DNA of 31,795 nucleotides from Leptospira sp. 96542. Its GTDB lineage: Bacteria > Spirochaetota > Leptospiria > Leptospirales > Leptospiraceae. Each line of letters begins with the position of its first letter. The first letter of the stretch is position 1. The notes under the pieces are model-generated. The model searched no databases and was not told the DNA's origin. It was given only the letters and a program-made list of their open reading frames with translations. A program made the translations under genes and the position numbers. This document shows, one piece after another, positions 1 through 8,925 of this stretch. The stretch covers positions 1-31,795 of the forward strand of contig JARJFC010000041.1 of NCBI GenBank assembly GCA_029310945.1, given 5' to 3'.

Positions 1-1
1 A

Positions 2-970
2 TTGGGAGGATATTTACATTTTTTATTTCCCGTTTTGCCTGAGTTTGGTGCTGCGCTTTCTATGTTTTTGTTGCTACTCATTGCGAATCTAACGGGCATC
101 AAACAAACGGCTCGGTTTGAATTGTTTGTCACAGTTGTTGCGGTGTTTGGCCTTTTGTTGTATTTATTCCTTTTATCTCCTTATGTATCATTTGCAAACA
201 TTCCCAATTTTCCAAAAACAAACGATTTTTCTTTCCATTCAATGTTTTTATCCATTCCCTTTGCGATCTGGTTTTTTTTGGCGGTGGAAGGTGTGGCCTT
301 AGCAGCAGAAGAGGTTCGTAACCCAGCTAAGGACATCCCTATCGGTTATACGGCAGGTATTTTCACTTTGCTTCTGTTGGCAAGCTCTGTGTTTGTATTC
401 ACTGCGAGTGTGATCGACACAAAAGAAGTAGCCAGTTTAGAATACCCTTTGTCTTACGTATTGCAAAAGTTATATGGTATGGAAAATGTATGGCCTCTTA
501 TTTTTACCTTTATCGGCCTTTTTGGACTCATCGCCTCTTTGTTTGGGATCATACTTGGAAATTCGCGGTTGTTGTACGCTATGGCTAAGGAAGGGTATTT
601 GCCAAATTATCTTTCTAAATTGAGTAAGGGTTCATTTGTTCCACAAAACGCAGTGTTTACGGGCGGTGCCATTGGTATTTTTTGTATGTATTGTTTGGAA
701 ACTGCAGAACTTGTCACCGCTTCTGCCCTTGGCGCTTGTGGGATGTATTTGATGAGTTTGGTTTCATACTTTGTTCTCCGCATAAAAGAACCAAATTTGA
801 ACCGGCCATACAAAACTCCGTTTTTTCCAATTTTGCCCGTGGTCGCATTTGTGTTAGGTGTTATTGCCTGTTTTGCAGTGGTTCTTTCAGAACCGATTTT
901 GGCTTTGGTTGTCCTTGTGGTGGGAGTTTTACTTGTTTTGGGCAATATGCTTAGAAAACAAAAAATCTAA
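2..970 (+). CDS. Ethanolamine permease-like APC transporter, 5' truncated
   Basis: C-terminal ~320 residues of an amino acid/polyamine/organocation (APC) transporter; the frame is already open at the window edge, so the true start and roughly the first 120 residues lie upstream. About eight hydrophobic helices are visible. The segment FFLAVEGVALAAEEVRNP, followed by a proline-rich loop and later by NRPYKTPFFPILP, matches the ethanolamine permease branch (TIGR00908-like), which imports ethanolamine or a related small amine across the inner membrane. The stop overlaps by four bases the stop of the convergent cyclase gene, leaving no room for a separate terminator. Substrate is inferred from family resemblance; a general amino acid permease is the alternative. 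Confidence 0.8.
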   Translation: MGGYLHFLFPVLPEFGAALSMFLLLLIANLTGIKQTARFELFVTVVAVFGLLLYLFLLSPYVSFANIPNFPKTNDFSFHSMFLSIPFAIWFFLAVEGVALAAEEVRNPAKDIPIGYTAGIFTLLLLASSVFVFTASVIDTKEVASLEYPLSYVLQKLYGMENVWPLIFTFIGLFGLIASLFGIILGNSRLLYAMAKEGYLPNYLSKLSKGSFVPQNAVFTGGAIGIFCMYCLETAELVTASALGACGMYLMSLVSYFVLRIKEPNLNRPYKTPFFPILPVVAFVLGVIACFAVVLSEPILALVVLVVGVLLVLGNMLRKQKI

Positions 971-3048
971 AGCGATCCGAATTCATATTTAGATCTTTCT
1001 TCTGCTTCCCTACAGCGCTCTAAAAACAACCTCGAAACGGAGTCGTCCGGGTTTTTATCTATGAGCATTTTGAAGTCAGCAATTGCCATATCATACTCCA
1101 TACGTTGGTATGCTTCCAGAGCCAACGAATAGTCTCCCTTGGTATCTTTCAGTCGTTTTGCTTTTTCTGGATCATACCCATCCAAAACTTCCACAACAAA
1201 AACAGACTCCGCTTTTCCTTTGACATTCACTTTATCAAGCAAACGGTATTCATAACCTAAATTTTCTGTAGCTTCGATGAAAGTTTCCGCACTGATCACA
1301 ATTCTGGAAGAAAATAGTTTTGTTATACCTTCGATCCTTGATGCTAAATTGACTGCATCCGAAATGACCGTTCCTTCCATTCGTTTGTGTTCACCAAGTA
1401 TACCTAGGGTGAGGTTGCCAGTATGGATTCCAATTCCCACTTCGATTGGTGGGTAATTACAATTGGCTCGGTGTGTGTTGTAGAGACGGATAGCCTCTTG
1501 CATTTCGACAGATGCTCTGATGGCATCATTGGAACCATTGGGAAAAAGTGCCATGACGGCATCACCAATGAATTTATCGATGAACCCACCGTTGTGCCTG
1601 ATGATGGGACCAACTCTTTGCAAATAACTATTTAAAAAATCAAAATTTTCTTTGGGTGTGAGGGTTTCTGAAAATTCTGTAAAATTGCGGATGTCGGCAA
1701 AAAGAATGGTCATTCGTTTTTGCACTTGTTCACCCAATGAAACTTGGCGGATATCAACCTTACCCAAGTGGAATAAAAATTCTTTTGGCACAAAACGGCT
1801 GTAAGATTGGTTTAGTGCTTTTTGGTCTTCTGCAAATTGTTTAGTTTGTTCTAAATTATCCCGAACAATATTGCCAAAAGTAAATACTTGTAAAAAGACA
1901 AACAATACCATCGCCGTGGGTCCAACATAAAAACTGTGGATAATGGCTTCGGCATGCAAACTGTCGTTTACCGCAGCAAGGAGTAAAATACCTGTGCCTG
2001 CAAGTAATACATTGGACTGCATCCTTCGATTGATATAGGATACAAATAAATAGTAGAATATAAAAAATCCATTGAATACGAAGATAAATGGATAAATAGA
2101 AGCAAGTTCTGTAAAATAAACAGAGGGAGTTATTAGATACAAACTTAAAAAAACAGAAATACTCGAAAATCCGATCCCAATTTTTTTGGAAAAATCTTCC
2201 GGAAATACAGAGTAAAAATAATAATACACAACGGGGGCAGCCCAAAACCAAGACAAATATTCGATACGTAAAATGATAAAATAGGGTAGGTCGATAAAAT
2301 CGAGTAATATCCTTTCTCCTGTGCTTATGGTTCGAAACATAATTACAAGTGTTACCAAAAAAATCCCTAGGGTGTGTTTTGTATTTGGATCATAAAAATA
2401 CAAAATCCCAAAAAACACAGAAACAAATGCCAAAACAGAAAATAATATGGCCTCATTCATTTTATTTTTATAGAGTTTTGATTGTGCATTTTGTAATGGT
2501 GACAGAATGATATCGTTCCACGGACCACCCTTTCTGTGAGAAAAATTAGCAACATAAAAGTCCAATACCAAATGATTCGATGCCGATTCAGGTAACACAA
2601 CTAAGGTGGAGCGAACTTGTGGAGTGGTTTCATTTCCATTGGAACCTGGTTTGCCTGATCCGCCTAAATACTCTCCATTTGCGTATATGGCGTAGGAAGT
2701 GTCTTGTTCGAGAGAGGTAATTGCCATCGGTTCTTTCAAACCTTTTGGTAAATTGATTTTGAGGCGAAAGGTCGCATGCCCAAAACCTTTGAGTGCGCTG
2801 TCTTTGGTTTTAAATCCATTCCAGTGGCCAGGTAAAACAAAAAGAGAACCTTTCGAATTTTCACTTAGTTGGTCTGGGCTTTGGTTCCAAAAAAATTCCC
2901 ATTCTCCCACAAGAGACAAATAAGGTTTGGATTCGAAGGAATGGTTTTCTAAATTGAGTACCCCATTTTTGGCATTACCCGGTATAGACCTTTCCTCCAT
3001 TAAGCAGGAAAATAAAAAGAGAAGGATTAAAAATAAACCCTTCTTCAT
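967..3048 (-). CDS. Membrane adenylate cyclase with 7TM-DISM sensor
   Basis: 693 residues. A signal sequence with a possible lipobox cysteine (C15) precedes an extracytoplasmic beta-rich domain (~30-190, 7TMR-DISMED-like), seven membrane helices (~198-395), a short linker containing FVPKEFL, a class III cyclase domain (~445-625) and a TPR-like tail (~638-690). Catalytic residues are all present: metal-binding D452 (FADIRNF) and D496 (FIGDAVMA), purine-selecting K492 and D564, and transition-state N567 and R571. The K/D pair indicates ATP rather than GTP, so cAMP is the expected product. It probably converts an envelope or ligand signal into cAMP. It is convergent with the permease and stands alone. 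The family call is firm; the ligand is unknown. Confidence 0.92.
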   Translation of the reverse strand: MKKGLFLILLFLFSCLMEERSIPGNAKNGVLNLENHSFESKPYLSLVGEWEFFWNQSPDQLSENSKGSLFVLPGHWNGFKTKDSALKGFGHATFRLKINLPKGLKEPMAITSLEQDTSYAIYANGEYLGGSGKPGSNGNETTPQVRSTLVVLPESASNHLVLDFYVANFSHRKGGPWNDIILSPLQNAQSKLYKNKMNEAILFSVLAFVSVFFGILYFYDPNTKHTLGIFLVTLVIMFRTISTGERILLDFIDLPYFIILRIEYLSWFWAAPVVYYYFYSVFPEDFSKKIGIGFSSISVFLSLYLITPSVYFTELASIYPFIFVFNGFFIFYYLFVSYINRRMQSNVLLAGTGILLLAAVNDSLHAEAIIHSFYVGPTAMVLFVFLQVFTFGNIVRDNLEQTKQFAEDQKALNQSYSRFVPKEFLFHLGKVDIRQVSLGEQVQKRMTILFADIRNFTEFSETLTPKENFDFLNSYLQRVGPIIRHNGGFIDKFIGDAVMALFPNGSNDAIRASVEMQEAIRLYNTHRANCNYPPIEVGIGIHTGNLTLGILGEHKRMEGTVISDAVNLASRIEGITKLFSSRIVISAETFIEATENLGYEYRLLDKVNVKGKAESVFVVEVLDGYDPEKAKRLKDTKGDYSLALEAYQRMEYDMAIADFKMLIDKNPDDSVSRLFLERCREAEERSKYEFGSL

Positions 3049-3116
3049 ATCGGTTGGTGCCTCATATTGTATCGGACGAATGGAACTTGGGATTCAAAAC
3101 CATATTCCTTCCAAAA

Positions 3117-4664
3117 TCAGGCTGGCCGCTTAGGAAATGAAACATAGTCTTGTAAATGGGTGAAATGTACTGGATCCCTTTTGTATCCCAAAAGATCTTC
3201 CAAAGGTTGGTAGCGGTTCATGCCCATACTGATTTCGATATCTTTGCCAGTGAACTGACTTGGGTGTTCATAACCACAGGAATGGGCGAGAGAGAGTAGT
3301 TCTTTGCGAAACCCCTGGATGTATTTTGCGGCTCGTTTGCCTTTAAGGGTGGGATCCACACCCCGCTGCAACCACCAACTTTGGGTGGCAACCCCTGCTG
3401 GGCAATGGTCTGTATGGCATTTTTGGGCTTGGATGCAACCGATGGAAAGCATGGCCTCCCGGGCAATGTTTATGAGATCGCAACCCATGGCTATGGCAAC
3501 CACAGCTCTGTCTGGAAAACCTAGTTTTCCGGAACCGATCCAAACGATTTGTTCGGAAAGTTCGAAACTTTGGAAGAGAGTGTACACCCTTTGGAAGGCA
3601 ATTTTGAAAGGCAATGAAACGTGGTCGGCATAGGTCAATGGTGCTGCCCCGGTTCCTCCTTCTCCTCCATCGATGGTGATAAAATCAGGACCTTTTCCTG
3701 TTTTTTTCATCTCTCGTGCTAGTTCTTCCCAAAATTCAATTTCACCCACTGCACTTTTGATGCCGACTGGGAGACCTGTGGCTTCTGCAATTTTTTCGAT
3801 AAAAGAAATAAGTTCAGATACCGTATTAAACTCGTTATGCGCATTGGGAGACACACAATCCTTTCCTACTTCCACATGGCGTATCTTTGCTATTTCTGCG
3901 TTGACTTTCGCTCCTGGTAAAATGCCACCTTTCCCCGGTTTGGCGCCTTGTGACAATTTGATTTCGATCATTTTTACACAATGGTTTTTTGAAACTTTTT
4001 CCTTAAGGACGTTTAGATCAAACCTACCCGCATGGTCTCTCGCCCCAAAGTACCCAGTTCCAATTTGCCAAACCATATCGGCACCTTCCATATGGTAGTG
4101 GCTTAAGCCCCCTTCGCCTGTGTTGTGATAGGCGCCAGAGTCGCGTGCACCTCGGTTGAGAGCAAGTACGGCATTTTTGCCCAAACTACCAAAAGACATA
4201 GCACTGATATTGATGATGGAATAGGGTCTGTAGGGATACCGACGTTTCGCCCCAACAATTTTTAAACAAGGAATACAGGTTGGGTCGTTATTGTGAACAT
4301 AGGCTTTGGATTCGGGAAACGGAAATGCTTTGTGTTTGATGATGGGGTAACCAGGTTCGTATTGGATTTCTGTGGTTCCAAATCCAAAATTATTATTTTG
4401 ACCTTTTGCAGTTGCGTAAATCCAACTCCTTTCGGTTCGATCAAAAGGACGTTCTTCTTTGTCGTTGGCAACCCAGTATTGGCGGAGTTCTGGACCGATC
4501 ATTTCTAAAAAATAACGAAGGTGCCCTACAATGGGAAAATTCCTTTGGATGGTGTGTTTTTTTTGTGTGATGTCTCTAAAAAAAATAAAGAGTAAAGTAA
4601 ATAAAACTCCCAAACCAATCGAATAGAATGGGTTTAATTGAATCCAAATGATGATGTCTTCCAT
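3117..4664 (-). CDS. FMN-binding glutamate synthase-like protein, membrane anchored
   Basis: A 515-residue protein with one N-terminal membrane helix followed by a GltB-type synthase barrel. Seen directly: the FMN/flavin-loop segment IDGGEGGTGAAPLTYADH and the three cysteines of a [3Fe-4S] site in Cx5Cx4C spacing (CIQAQKCHTDHCPAGVATQ). The glutaminase domain and the GltD-type reductase subunit of real glutamate synthase are absent, so it is the family usually annotated as 'FMN-binding glutamate synthase family protein', whose physiological reaction is not settled. An in-frame ATG ten codons upstream (4694) exists, but only the ATG at 4664 has an AGG-containing ribosome site (GGCAGGTAGT) in front of it. 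The neighbours do not suggest a pathway. Confidence 0.85.
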   Translation of the reverse strand: MEDIIIWIQLNPFYSIGLGVLFTLLFIFFRDITQKKHTIQRNFPIVGHLRYFLEMIGPELRQYWVANDKEERPFDRTERSWIYATAKGQNNNFGFGTTEIQYEPGYPIIKHKAFPFPESKAYVHNNDPTCIPCLKIVGAKRRYPYRPYSIINISAMSFGSLGKNAVLALNRGARDSGAYHNTGEGGLSHYHMEGADMVWQIGTGYFGARDHAGRFDLNVLKEKVSKNHCVKMIEIKLSQGAKPGKGGILPGAKVNAEIAKIRHVEVGKDCVSPNAHNEFNTVSELISFIEKIAEATGLPVGIKSAVGEIEFWEELAREMKKTGKGPDFITIDGGEGGTGAAPLTYADHVSLPFKIAFQRVYTLFQSFELSEQIVWIGSGKLGFPDRAVVAIAMGCDLINIAREAMLSIGCIQAQKCHTDHCPAGVATQSWWLQRGVDPTLKGKRAAKYIQGFRKELLSLAHSCGYEHPSQFTGKDIEISMGMNRYQPLEDLLGYKRDPVHFTHLQDYVSFPKRPA

Positions 4665-4711
4665 ACTACCTGCCAGGACATAGGAATAAACCATTTGGAA
4701 AATAAAACAAG

Positions 4712-5104
4712 CTAAGATTGGATTCTTGCGATGGATTCTAAAAGTTTTTCCTTTGTAAATGGTTTGAAGATATAACCTGTGACCTCAGGAATTTGAGCGG
4801 CTCGTTCTGTGTCTGCTTCATCCACAGAAGAACTCACAAGAAAGATCGATATTGTTTTTGGGATTTCATTTTTAATTTTTTGGTAAGCATCTAAAAATTG
4901 CCATCCATCCATAAATGGCATATTGATATCGAGGAAGATAAGGTCTGGCAATTCGTCTTTATTTTTTGCTTCGGCTTGGATAAAGGCAAACGCTTCTTCT
5001 GCATCGGAGAAGGTTAGTACTTCTCCTGTAAACCCTGCCTTTGAGATGATTTTTTTTGTGGTGAATTGGTAGATTTGATCATCATCTACAATACAAATTT
5101 TCAA
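4712..5104 (-). CDS. Single-domain response regulator (CheY-like)
   Basis: 130 residues, a receiver domain only. The acidic pocket is D7-D9, the phosphoacceptor is D59 (FLDINMP), the switch serine lies at 91-92 and the conserved lysine is K114 (FKPF). There is no output domain, so it acts by protein contact or as a phosphorelay intermediate. The start codon is TTG and overlaps the stop of the upstream kinase gene in the sequence TTGA, so translation is probably coupled and the kinase is very likely its partner. Residue identities are seen; the partnership is inferred from the overlap. Confidence 0.93.
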   Translation of the reverse strand: MKICIVDDDQIYQFTTKKIISKAGFTGEVLTFSDAEEAFAFIQAEAKNKDELPDLIFLDINMPFMDGWQFLDAYQKIKNEIPKTISIFLVSSSVDEADTERAAQIPEVTGYIFKPFTKEKLLESIARIQS

Positions 5105-6609
5105 ATGAGAGCCCCTTCTGATTGTTTTGGAAAGTGGAGTAAAAAAGTACTCCCTTCGTTTGGTTTGGATCTCACTTCAATTTTTCCACCAAAGGATTCC
5201 ATCGTGTATTTGATTAAAAAAAGTCCCATTCCTTTTCCACTGAGAGATTTATGAAAGGTTTTACGCAATTGGAAAACTTGGTCAGCGTATTTATCCAAAT
5301 CGATCCCAAGTCCATTGTCGGAAAAAGATACAGTAACATGAGAGCCAGTTGAAAAAGATTTAATTTGAATATGAGGCGTCCTTTCTTTTGCGGAGTAAAT
5401 CAAAGCGTTGCTAGTGAGGTTGATAAAAATAGTTTCCAAATGGGGTTTGGGAAAATACACCACAGGTTGCGATAAAAAATCTGCTTGGATCGTGGCATTG
5501 TGATTTAGGATTTCTCCCTTCAATAAATTTTTTACTGATTCGAAACAAGCGGATAAGGACACGTTTTCTGGTGGTTGCCCAGATTCGGAAGAATTGATTT
5601 TCATGGTTGTGATGAGATCGTCCAAGATCGATTCAAGTGACTCTGTAGCAGAATGCAAATGTCTTTCTAAATCGGCGCGGTCATTGCCCTCTTTGGTTTC
5701 CGCAAGTAAACCAAGCAAAGATCGCAAATTACTAACAGGTGCTCGCACATGATGTGAAATGATTTGGTTGTAGGAATGCAATTGTTTGTTCTGAATGAGG
5801 AGTGAACTCACCATCGAAGTTAAATGTTGGTTGTTTTTTAAGAGTTCCTGTTCTGATTTTTTGCGGTCGTTGATATCCATAACTTGTGCTAGGTAACTGG
5901 TTGGAGTTCCTTTTTCGTCGCGTAGAGTTGTGACCGTGAGAAACCCCCAAACTCTTTTGCCTGATTTGTGGATGTATTGTTTTTCGAGAGAATAATGGTC
6001 TCTCACACCTTCCTCCACCTCCGCTCTGTACATTAAATTGGAAGGGAGATCTTCAGGGTCACTGATTGTTGAAAAATGTTTTCCTAAAAGTTCGTTCACT
6101 TCGTACCCTAAAAAGGAAGCAAAGGCAGGATTGACATCTTCTAAGTATCCATCTCCACCGGTGAAAACAAGACCAATGGGTGAATGGAAAAATAAATTTT
6201 TAAGACGTTTTTCGGACATTGCCAAATTGATTTCGGCATCGTGTTTCGCAGTGATGTCGATGGATGCTGTGTGGATGTATTTTTGGCCATTGGTTGGGTG
6301 TGTGATGAGACGGTTTGTGGATTGCATCCAAATATAATGTCCGTCTTTGTGCAAAAATCGAAATGTTGTGGAGAGGTTTTGGTTGCCCATAAGTATGGGT
6401 TTGTGTGACCGCTCTTGGATGATTGTTTTTTCCTCTGGGTGAAAAAAATCATAGGGAGATTTACCTATGAGATTTTCTGGTTCATACCCAAGTAAGGTTT
6501 TTACACTCGGACTTACGTAGAGATAGGTACCGTCTTCCTCATGCAAACAAATCAACTCACGACTAATCGAAGTTAACAGAAATAAAATTTCGGAATCGGG
6601 CAGACTCAC
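5101..6609 (-). CDS. PAS-PAS sensor histidine kinase
   Basis: 502 residues, cytoplasmic (no signal or membrane helix seen). Two PAS/PAC modules (~8-125 and ~135-250) are followed by a coiled linker, a dimerisation/phosphotransfer helix with SHHVRAP (H286 phosphoacceptor), and a HATPase domain with N-box N397/N401, G1 box DNGLGID (431-437) and G2 box GKGMGLFLIK. The start is GTG at 6609, preceded by AAGGA at good spacing. The gene overlaps the receiver gene downstream by four bases, forming a two-gene operon. The input signal is unknown; PAS domains could bind haem, flavin or a small ligand, and no diagnostic binding residue was recognised. Confidence 0.93.
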   Translation of the reverse strand: MSLPDSEILFLLTSISRELICLHEEDGTYLYVSPSVKTLLGYEPENLIGKSPYDFFHPEEKTIIQERSHKPILMGNQNLSTTFRFLHKDGHYIWMQSTNRLITHPTNGQKYIHTASIDITAKHDAEINLAMSEKRLKNLFFHSPIGLVFTGGDGYLEDVNPAFASFLGYEVNELLGKHFSTISDPEDLPSNLMYRAEVEEGVRDHYSLEKQYIHKSGKRVWGFLTVTTLRDEKGTPTSYLAQVMDINDRKKSEQELLKNNQHLTSMVSSLLIQNKQLHSYNQIISHHVRAPVSNLRSLLGLLAETKEGNDRADLERHLHSATESLESILDDLITTMKINSSESGQPPENVSLSACFESVKNLLKGEILNHNATIQADFLSQPVVYFPKPHLETIFINLTSNALIYSAKERTPHIQIKSFSTGSHVTVSFSDNGLGIDLDKYADQVFQLRKTFHKSLSGKGMGLFLIKYTMESFGGKIEVRSKPNEGSTFLLHFPKQSEGALI

Positions 6610-6776
6610 AGGAGAATCCTTACAAAGGTTTTAAAAATTGTCCATTCAATTGCCTCAAATCTACGAACTTTTGGTAATAATTTTTTCATTTTAGATTATT
6701 TTAAAATACCATATTCGCATTGATTTACCTTAGAAGAATGGGTGGCCACCCAATTCATTTGTTAAAGGTAAAAAAC

Positions 6777-7130
6777 ATGAAAAATCTATCTTATATGATT
6801 TTGGACGGAAATCTAACCGCAGATCCTGAAGAAAAAACCATTCCTGGCGGAAAAACACTCGCATCCTTTACCGTTGCGGTCAATCACTCCAGTTCCTACG
6901 GCGATGATTCAAATAAGGATGATGTATCTTTTTTTGAAGTTGAGGCTTGGGAAAAATTGGGTGAAAATTGTTCCGAATATTTGCGTAAAGGTAGCAAAGT
7001 CACCATCATGGGCAATGTAAAACAAAACCGTTGGAAAACCCAAGACGGCGAAAACAGATCTAAAGTAAAAGTAGTGGCCTCATCCATTCGGTTTGATTCC
7101 ACACGTAGGAAGGATTCGAAAGCCGCATAA
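6777..7130 (+). CDS. ssb: Short single-stranded DNA-binding protein (SSB)
   Basis: 117 residues made almost entirely of the OB fold: LDGNLTADPE at the start of the first strand, SFTVAVNH, then FFEVEAWEKLGENCSEYLRKG, the usual SSB helix region, and VTIMGNVKQNRW. The tail ends SSIRFDSTRRKDSKAA and lacks the acidic DDDIPF-type tip that recruits SSB partners in most bacteria. An upstream in-frame start at 6720 would add 19 residues unlike the family; the ATG at 6777 has AAAGG eight bases ahead and is preferred. The gene is divergent from the kinase gene. It could be the main SSB or a secondary paralogue; the window cannot decide. Confidence 0.88.
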   Translation: MKNLSYMILDGNLTADPEEKTIPGGKTLASFTVAVNHSSSYGDDSNKDDVSFFEVEAWEKLGENCSEYLRKGSKVTIMGNVKQNRWKTQDGENRSKVKVVASSIRFDSTRRKDSKAA

Positions 7131-7143
7131 CTCGAAATTGGTG

Positions 7144-7168
7144 GGATGCAAATAAAAATTTTGCATCC
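7144..7168. terminator. Hairpin between convergent genes
   Basis: A perfect 9-base-pair stem (GGATGCAAA / TTTGCATCC) with a 7-base AT loop lies between the converging ssb and lipoprotein genes, 14 bases past the ssb stop. There is no long T tract on either side, so termination is likely from position and symmetry but not proven. It could serve both strands. Confidence 0.55.
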
Positions 7169-7197
7169 TAGTCAAATTAGAAATTATGAACTTAGAA

Positions 7198-8241
7198 TCA
7201 TGGTGTGAAAATTTGCCTTTTTTTATGAATGGAGTGCGTTGGTGCTTCAAAAATCGAACCTGGTTCGTCCGACAATCGGTCGTTATCTTGGTCTTGTGTC
7301 TCTTTTTTATCTTCGGTTTTCTCTTCGATCACAACTGGTTTGCCATTATTCGGAACAATCTTAAAAAAACGAGGAGCCGAAACCAATTTCCATTCTCTAT
7401 AATTGTATTTGCTGGGCTCTTTGATTCCAAACATTCCATTCTTTCGTTCAATATTGCCTTTGATTCCTAGTTTCAAAGTTTCTAATTCTTTGTCTTTGAG
7501 GTTAGGAAAACTTTCAATGTGGCCGTTTAAATATTTTTCTTTGAGTTTATCAAGTTCGGATCGGTTGCGTGCGGCAATTTCTGCAAAAAAACTTTTTTGG
7601 GTTTGATCACATGCTTTTGTTAGGCTGTCGCAGCCTGGCTCTAAAATGGGATGGATGTAGGTCAGTTCCAAAAATATACTAATGTAATCGCCTGTTTTTG
7701 GAGTTTTGCCATCAAACACAACGAGCACTTGGGGTACGGAGTCTTTATCGGTGTACTGGCGTTCTGTGGCCTCCCTGTGGGTTGTGGTTTCTGCGTCTTC
7801 TTTTTTGAGTGTGATGGGTTCTTTGGATTCGTTCGCAATCACTTTGTTACGAACTTTTTCCGTTTTTGTCTCTGTCACTTCGAAGGCTTGGAAGTTGACT
7901 GGTTGTTTGGAAATCACTTCGCCTTTGTGGTTCAAAGCAATGATGTAGTGTTCTAAAATTTTGCCTGCGATGATTTCTTCTATGATATTGAGCCCTGAGT
8001 CTTCGAATACGAGGTCAAGTTGGATGTATGATTGGCCTTTTTCAGAAGTTTCCACCGCAACCGTTGGGTCGCCGCCCAATTTTTTTCCTTCTTTGTCGGT
8101 TTGTTTGGCTTCTGCTTTTGTGATCATACGAACAGAATTCAAATTGATTTGTTCCGCTTGGGAGCGAAATGACACAGGGGGTGTGGACTTACAAACCCAA
8201 AGGGGAACCAAAGCCAAAATAAGAATAAGAGTGCGGATCAT
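7198..8241 (-). CDS. Hypothetical lipoprotein, 347 residues
   Basis: No family recognised. The N-terminus is a typical export signal ending PLWVC (C17), a loose spirochaetal lipobox, so an envelope lipoprotein is likely. The body is charged and soluble: a beta-rich stretch (~60-190) containing DSGLNIIEEIIAGKILEHY, a cysteine pair (GCDSLTKAC) around 205-213, a helical Lys/Glu-rich stretch (~220-270), and an acidic low-complexity tail rich in E, D, K and Q. It lies downstream of the DUF3332 gene on the same strand but behind a strong hairpin terminator, so it probably has its own promoter. Membrane location is inferred. Confidence 0.75.
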   Translation of the reverse strand: MIRTLILILALVPLWVCKSTPPVSFRSQAEQINLNSVRMITKAEAKQTDKEGKKLGGDPTVAVETSEKGQSYIQLDLVFEDSGLNIIEEIIAGKILEHYIIALNHKGEVISKQPVNFQAFEVTETKTEKVRNKVIANESKEPITLKKEDAETTTHREATERQYTDKDSVPQVLVVFDGKTPKTGDYISIFLELTYIHPILEPGCDSLTKACDQTQKSFFAEIAARNRSELDKLKEKYLNGHIESFPNLKDKELETLKLGIKGNIERKNGMFGIKEPSKYNYREWKLVSAPRFFKIVPNNGKPVVIEEKTEDKKETQDQDNDRLSDEPGSIFEAPTHSIHKKRQIFTP

Positions 8242-8261
8242 AGAATGAATATCGGCAAAAC

Positions 8262-8285
8262 AATGCCCCTAAAATTAGGGGCATT
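8262..8285 (-). terminator. Rho-independent terminator of the DUF3332 gene
   Basis: A perfect 9-base-pair inverted repeat (AATGCCCCT / AGGGGCATT) with a 6-base loop begins 9 bases past the stop of the DUF3332 gene. Read on the minus strand it is followed by GTTTTG, a short T-rich stretch. Its GC-rich stem makes this the clearest terminator in the window. Confidence 0.8.
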
Positions 8286-8293
8286 TGTCATCC

Positions 8294-8800
8294 TTAGATG
8301 AGTTTTGCGTCAGGTGGAGGGAGGATGGGGCCTCTTGTGTTGATGATTTCCACATATTGGTTTCCCATTTTGCGGAAGGCTCTTTCTGGTTTGTCTTTGA
8401 AAAAATAAAGGGTGTCGTTTCCTTTTGGTGTTTTTGCATCCACTCGTAGTTCTTTGCCCCAATTGGTGTAGGTGAGGGTGAGAGTTTGTTCCCCTTCTTT
8501 GAATTCTTTTACCAATTTGCCATCGAAGTCGTATTCAGCCATTCCGACAGGGTTCGTATTTGTCCAAAATTCAATGAGATTGAAGATAAAAACGTCCAAA
8601 AGACCGCCAATCCAATAGGCAAAGGAAAAGGGAAAAATCATAAGCAATGATTTAAAAAAACCAGCTACCTTTCCATTTCCAATATTGATATTTCCATTTA
8701 CCGAATAGATAGTTTTAACGAGTCCAAATTTTCCGTAACAATTGGCAAAAATTCCCAAACTGAGAAGACCAACCATGGTTATTTTTAAGAGCTTTTTCAT
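8294..8800 (-). CDS. DUF3332 family lipoprotein
   Basis: 168 residues. The open frame extends further upstream, but the ATG at 8800 is preceded by GAGGTGTAT, a good ribosome site, and begins a proper signal (MKKLLKITMVGLLSLGIFANC, lipobox FANC). The segment KSLLMIFPFSFAYWIGGLLD and the following FNLIEFWTNTNP are the hallmarks of DUF3332, a family of small envelope proteins of unknown role with a short hydrophobic hairpin. A beta-rich C-terminal half follows (KEFKEGEQTLTLTYTNWG). The gene is divergent from the MBOAT gene. Function is unknown; the family call rests on remembered pattern. Confidence 0.8.
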   Translation of the reverse strand: MKKLLKITMVGLLSLGIFANCYGKFGLVKTIYSVNGNINIGNGKVAGFFKSLLMIFPFSFAYWIGGLLDVFIFNLIEFWTNTNPVGMAEYDFDGKLVKEFKEGEQTLTLTYTNWGKELRVDAKTPKGNDTLYFFKDKPERAFRKMGNQYVEIINTRGPILPPPDAKLI

Positions 8801-8925
8801 ATACACCTCATGTGTTGTAAAAATCTTTCCTTCAATTCTAAAACAAATCCCAAATGGTAAGCAAGTCGAAATGATTGACATGGGCATTTTTTATCCCAAT
8901 CTGGTACCCAAAGAAGGCCATACGA

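Noticed and set aside
6720..6776. N-terminal extension of SSB from an upstream ATT-preceded start
   Set aside because: The added residues do not resemble SSB, while the ATG at 6777 has a good ribosome site.
7651..7956. Plus-strand open frames across the lipoprotein gene
   Set aside because: They are antisense shadows of the 7198-8241 gene, with no ribosome sites and biased low-complexity residues.
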